Of a DNA stretch of 6,353 nt, positions 5,028 through 6,353 are shown piece after piece. The translations under genes were made by a program, and so were the position numbers. The stretch comes from LMUY01 sp964244655 (lineage in GTDB: Bacteria; Pseudomonadota; Alphaproteobacteria; Acetobacterales; Acetobacteraceae). Every line of letters begins with the position of its first letter. Positions within the stretch are counted from its first letter, which is position 1. The notes beneath the pieces are model-generated. The model had not been told where the DNA came from and did not search any database. It worked only from the letters and a program-made list of their open reading frames with translations. The stretch is from assembly GCA_964244655.1 (NCBI GenBank), contig CAXTJU010000146.1:1-6353 (forward strand), given 5' to 3'.

Positions 5028-6353
5028 ATGGCACTCAAGCTCGTCGATCCGTTCGACTGCATCGTCTTCGGCGCCACCGGAGACCTGACGCTGCGCAAGC
5101 TGCTGCCAGCGCTCTACAACCGCTACCGCGACGGCCAAATCCCGGACAACGCGCGGATCATAGGCGCGGCGCGGTCGGACTACGACGACGCCGGGTTCCG
5201 CGCCCACGCGCTGGACGCGCTGGGCCGGTTCGTGGCCAAGCCGGACCAGGACAAGGCGGTGGCCGACCGGTTCGCCCAGCTGGTGCACTACGCCCGCGGC
5301 GACGCCGCCAAGCCGGGCGGGCTGGAGGCGCTGACCGCCGTGCTGGCCGACCAGCCGGACCGCATCCGCGTGTTCTACCTCGCCACCTCGCCCGAGCTGT
5401 ACGGCCCGATCTGCCGCAACCTGCAGGCGGCCGGCCTGGTCACGCCGCTCAGCCGCGTGGTGCTGGAGAAGCCGATCGGGCACGACCTCGCCTCGGCGCA
5501 GCAGATCAACGACCTGGTGGGCGAGGTGTTCACCGAGGCGCAGACCTTCCGCATCGACCACTATCTCGGCAAGGAGACGGTGCAGAACCTGCTGGCGCTG
5601 CGCTTCGCCAACGTGGTGTTCGAGCGGCTATGGAACGCCGACGTGATCGACCACGTGCAGATCACGGTGGGCGAGACGGTGGGGGTGGAAGGCCGCGGCG
5701 ACTACTACGACCACTCCGGCGCGCTGCGCGACATGGTGCAAAACCACCTGATGCAGTTGCTCTGCCTGCTGGCGATGGAGCCGCCCACCAGCCTGGGCGC
5801 CGACGCGGTGCGCGACGAGAAGATGAAGGTGCTGCGCGCGCTGAAGCCGATCGCGCCGCACGAGGTCAGCCACGTGACGGTGCGGGGGCAATACTCCCAA
5901 GGGGCCGTGGATGGCCGCGCGGTGCCCGGGTACCTGACGGACCTCGGCGAGGGACGGCACAGCCGGACGGAGACCTTCGTCGCCATCAAGGCGGAGATCC
6001 AGAACTGGCGCTGGACGAACGTGCCGTTCTATCTGCGCAGCGGCAAGCGGCTGCCGCAGAAGGTCAGCGAGATCGTGGTGCAGTTCCGCGCCGCCCCGTT
6101 CAACGTGTTCCAGCGCGAGGCGGCCGCGCTGTCGCCCAACAAGCTCATCATCCGCTTGCAGCCGCACGAGGGCATGAAGCTTGAGCTAATGACCAAGAGC
6201 CCCGAGCCCGGCGGCCTGCACCTCAGCCCCACCGAACTCGACATCAGCTTCGAGCAGGCGTTCGGCACCCGCTACCCGGACGCCTACGAGCGGCTGCTGA
6301 TGGACAGCGTGCGCGGCAACCCGACGCTGTTCATGCGGCGCGACGAGGTGGAG
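5028..6353 (+). CDS. zwf: Glucose-6-phosphate 1-dehydrogenase (3' end outside window)
   Basis: This enzyme oxidises glucose 6-phosphate to 6-phosphogluconolactone with NADP+ (or NAD+), feeding the pentose phosphate and Entner-Doudoroff routes in the cytoplasm. The ATG at 5028 follows AGGGGA at a 7-nt spacing. The 442 residues present, out of about 490 usual, run to the window edge without a stop. FGATGDLTLRKL (14-25) is the coenzyme-binding fingerprint; Arg49 corresponds to the Arg that contacts the NADP phosphate in Leuconostoc G6PDH. EKPIG (147-151) and RIDHYLGKE (175-183) are the substrate-site signatures. DMVQNH gives the catalytic His240, next to Asp177/His178, matching the Leuconostoc numbering. 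FYLRSGKRL (Lys340) completes the glucose-6-phosphate site. All key residues are present, so the enzyme should be active. It is divergent from the isocitrate dehydrogenase gene. Downstream partners such as pgl or edd would lie beyond the window. Confidence 0.97.
   Translation, partial: MALKLVDPFDCIVFGATGDLTLRKLLPALYNRYRDGQIPDNARIIGAARSDYDDAGFRAHALDALGRFVAKPDQDKAVADRFAQLVHYARGDAAKPGGLEALTAVLADQPDRIRVFYLATSPELYGPICRNLQAAGLVTPLSRVVLEKPIGHDLASAQQINDLVGEVFTEAQTFRIDHYLGKETVQNLLALRFANVVFERLWNADVIDHVQITVGETVGVEGRGDYYDHSGALRDMVQNHLMQLLCLLAMEPPTSLGADAVRDEKMKVLRALKPIAPHEVSHVTVRGQYSQGAVDGRAVPGYLTDLGEGRHSRTETFVAIKAEIQNWRWTNVPFYLRSGKRLPQKVSEIVVQFRAAPFNVFQREAAALSPNKLIIRLQPHEGMKLELMTKSPEPGGLHLSPTELDISFEQAFGTRYPDAYERLLMDSVRGNPTLFMRRDEVE

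Noticed and set aside
4906..5034. Extended N-terminus of the isocitrate dehydrogenase up to 5034
   Set aside because: The extra residues (MPWRSPLCDG...) match no family N-terminus, would overlap the zwf start, and lack a ribosome binding site; GGTGGA ahead of 4905 fixes the start.
4664..6184. 506-codon plus-strand frame over the isocitrate dehydrogenase/zwf junction
   Set aside because: It overlaps two well-supported enzyme genes and is Arg/Ala/Gly-rich; the true zwf frame starts at 5028 and runs off the window.
1..6353. CRISPR array, tRNA/rRNA genes, insertion sequences or phage genes
   Set aside because: No regularly spaced direct repeats of CRISPR type, no cloverleaf or rRNA-like segment, and no transposase or integrase motif was seen on either strand.

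Overview
This is a GC-rich chromosomal window. The gene set and protein style (a TonB / TonB-dependent receptor pair, a PEP-CTERM protein, an NAD-type isocitrate dehydrogenase, and zwf) suggest an alphaproteobacterium, most likely Rhodospirillales/Acetobacteraceae. That placement is inferred from protein flavour; there is no rRNA or other taxonomic marker here.

Left part (1-2589, + strand): the window opens inside a TonB-family energy transducer and shows its Pro/Ala-rich linker and C-terminal domain. An 89-bp gap holds a weak sigma70-like promoter and phased CACGR repeats. Next comes a TonB-dependent outer-membrane receptor whose reading frame is broken. The signal peptide is in one frame and the plug and barrel in another. 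About 150 nt near the C-terminal third slips into a third stretch of altered frame, and the frame is restored at a G5 run. TonB and the receptor would act together in energised uptake across the outer membrane; the ligand cannot be told from the sequence.

Middle (2590-3888, - strand genes): a PEP-CTERM secreted protein is followed, with an 8-nt stop/start overlap, by a 99-aa putative lipoprotein. The two genes look like a translationally coupled unit. Two imperfect inverted copies of a 28-nt hairpin-forming repeat (24/28 identical) lie outside the pair, one on each side. The gap between the PEP-CTERM gene and the next gene upstream is full of short inverted repeats.

Right part (3889-6353): an NAD-dependent isocitrate dehydrogenase (- strand) and glucose-6-phosphate dehydrogenase zwf (+ strand, running off the window) are divergently transcribed from a 122-bp region. 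That region has a candidate promoter for the dehydrogenase and a 12-bp GC palindrome. The two enzymes make NADH (TCA cycle) and NADPH (pentose phosphate / Entner-Doudoroff entry).

No tRNA, rRNA, CRISPR array, insertion sequence or phage gene was recognised. The least ordinary features are the PEP-CTERM/lipoprotein pair with its flanking inverted repeats and the multiply frameshifted receptor. No clearly new biological system is evident.
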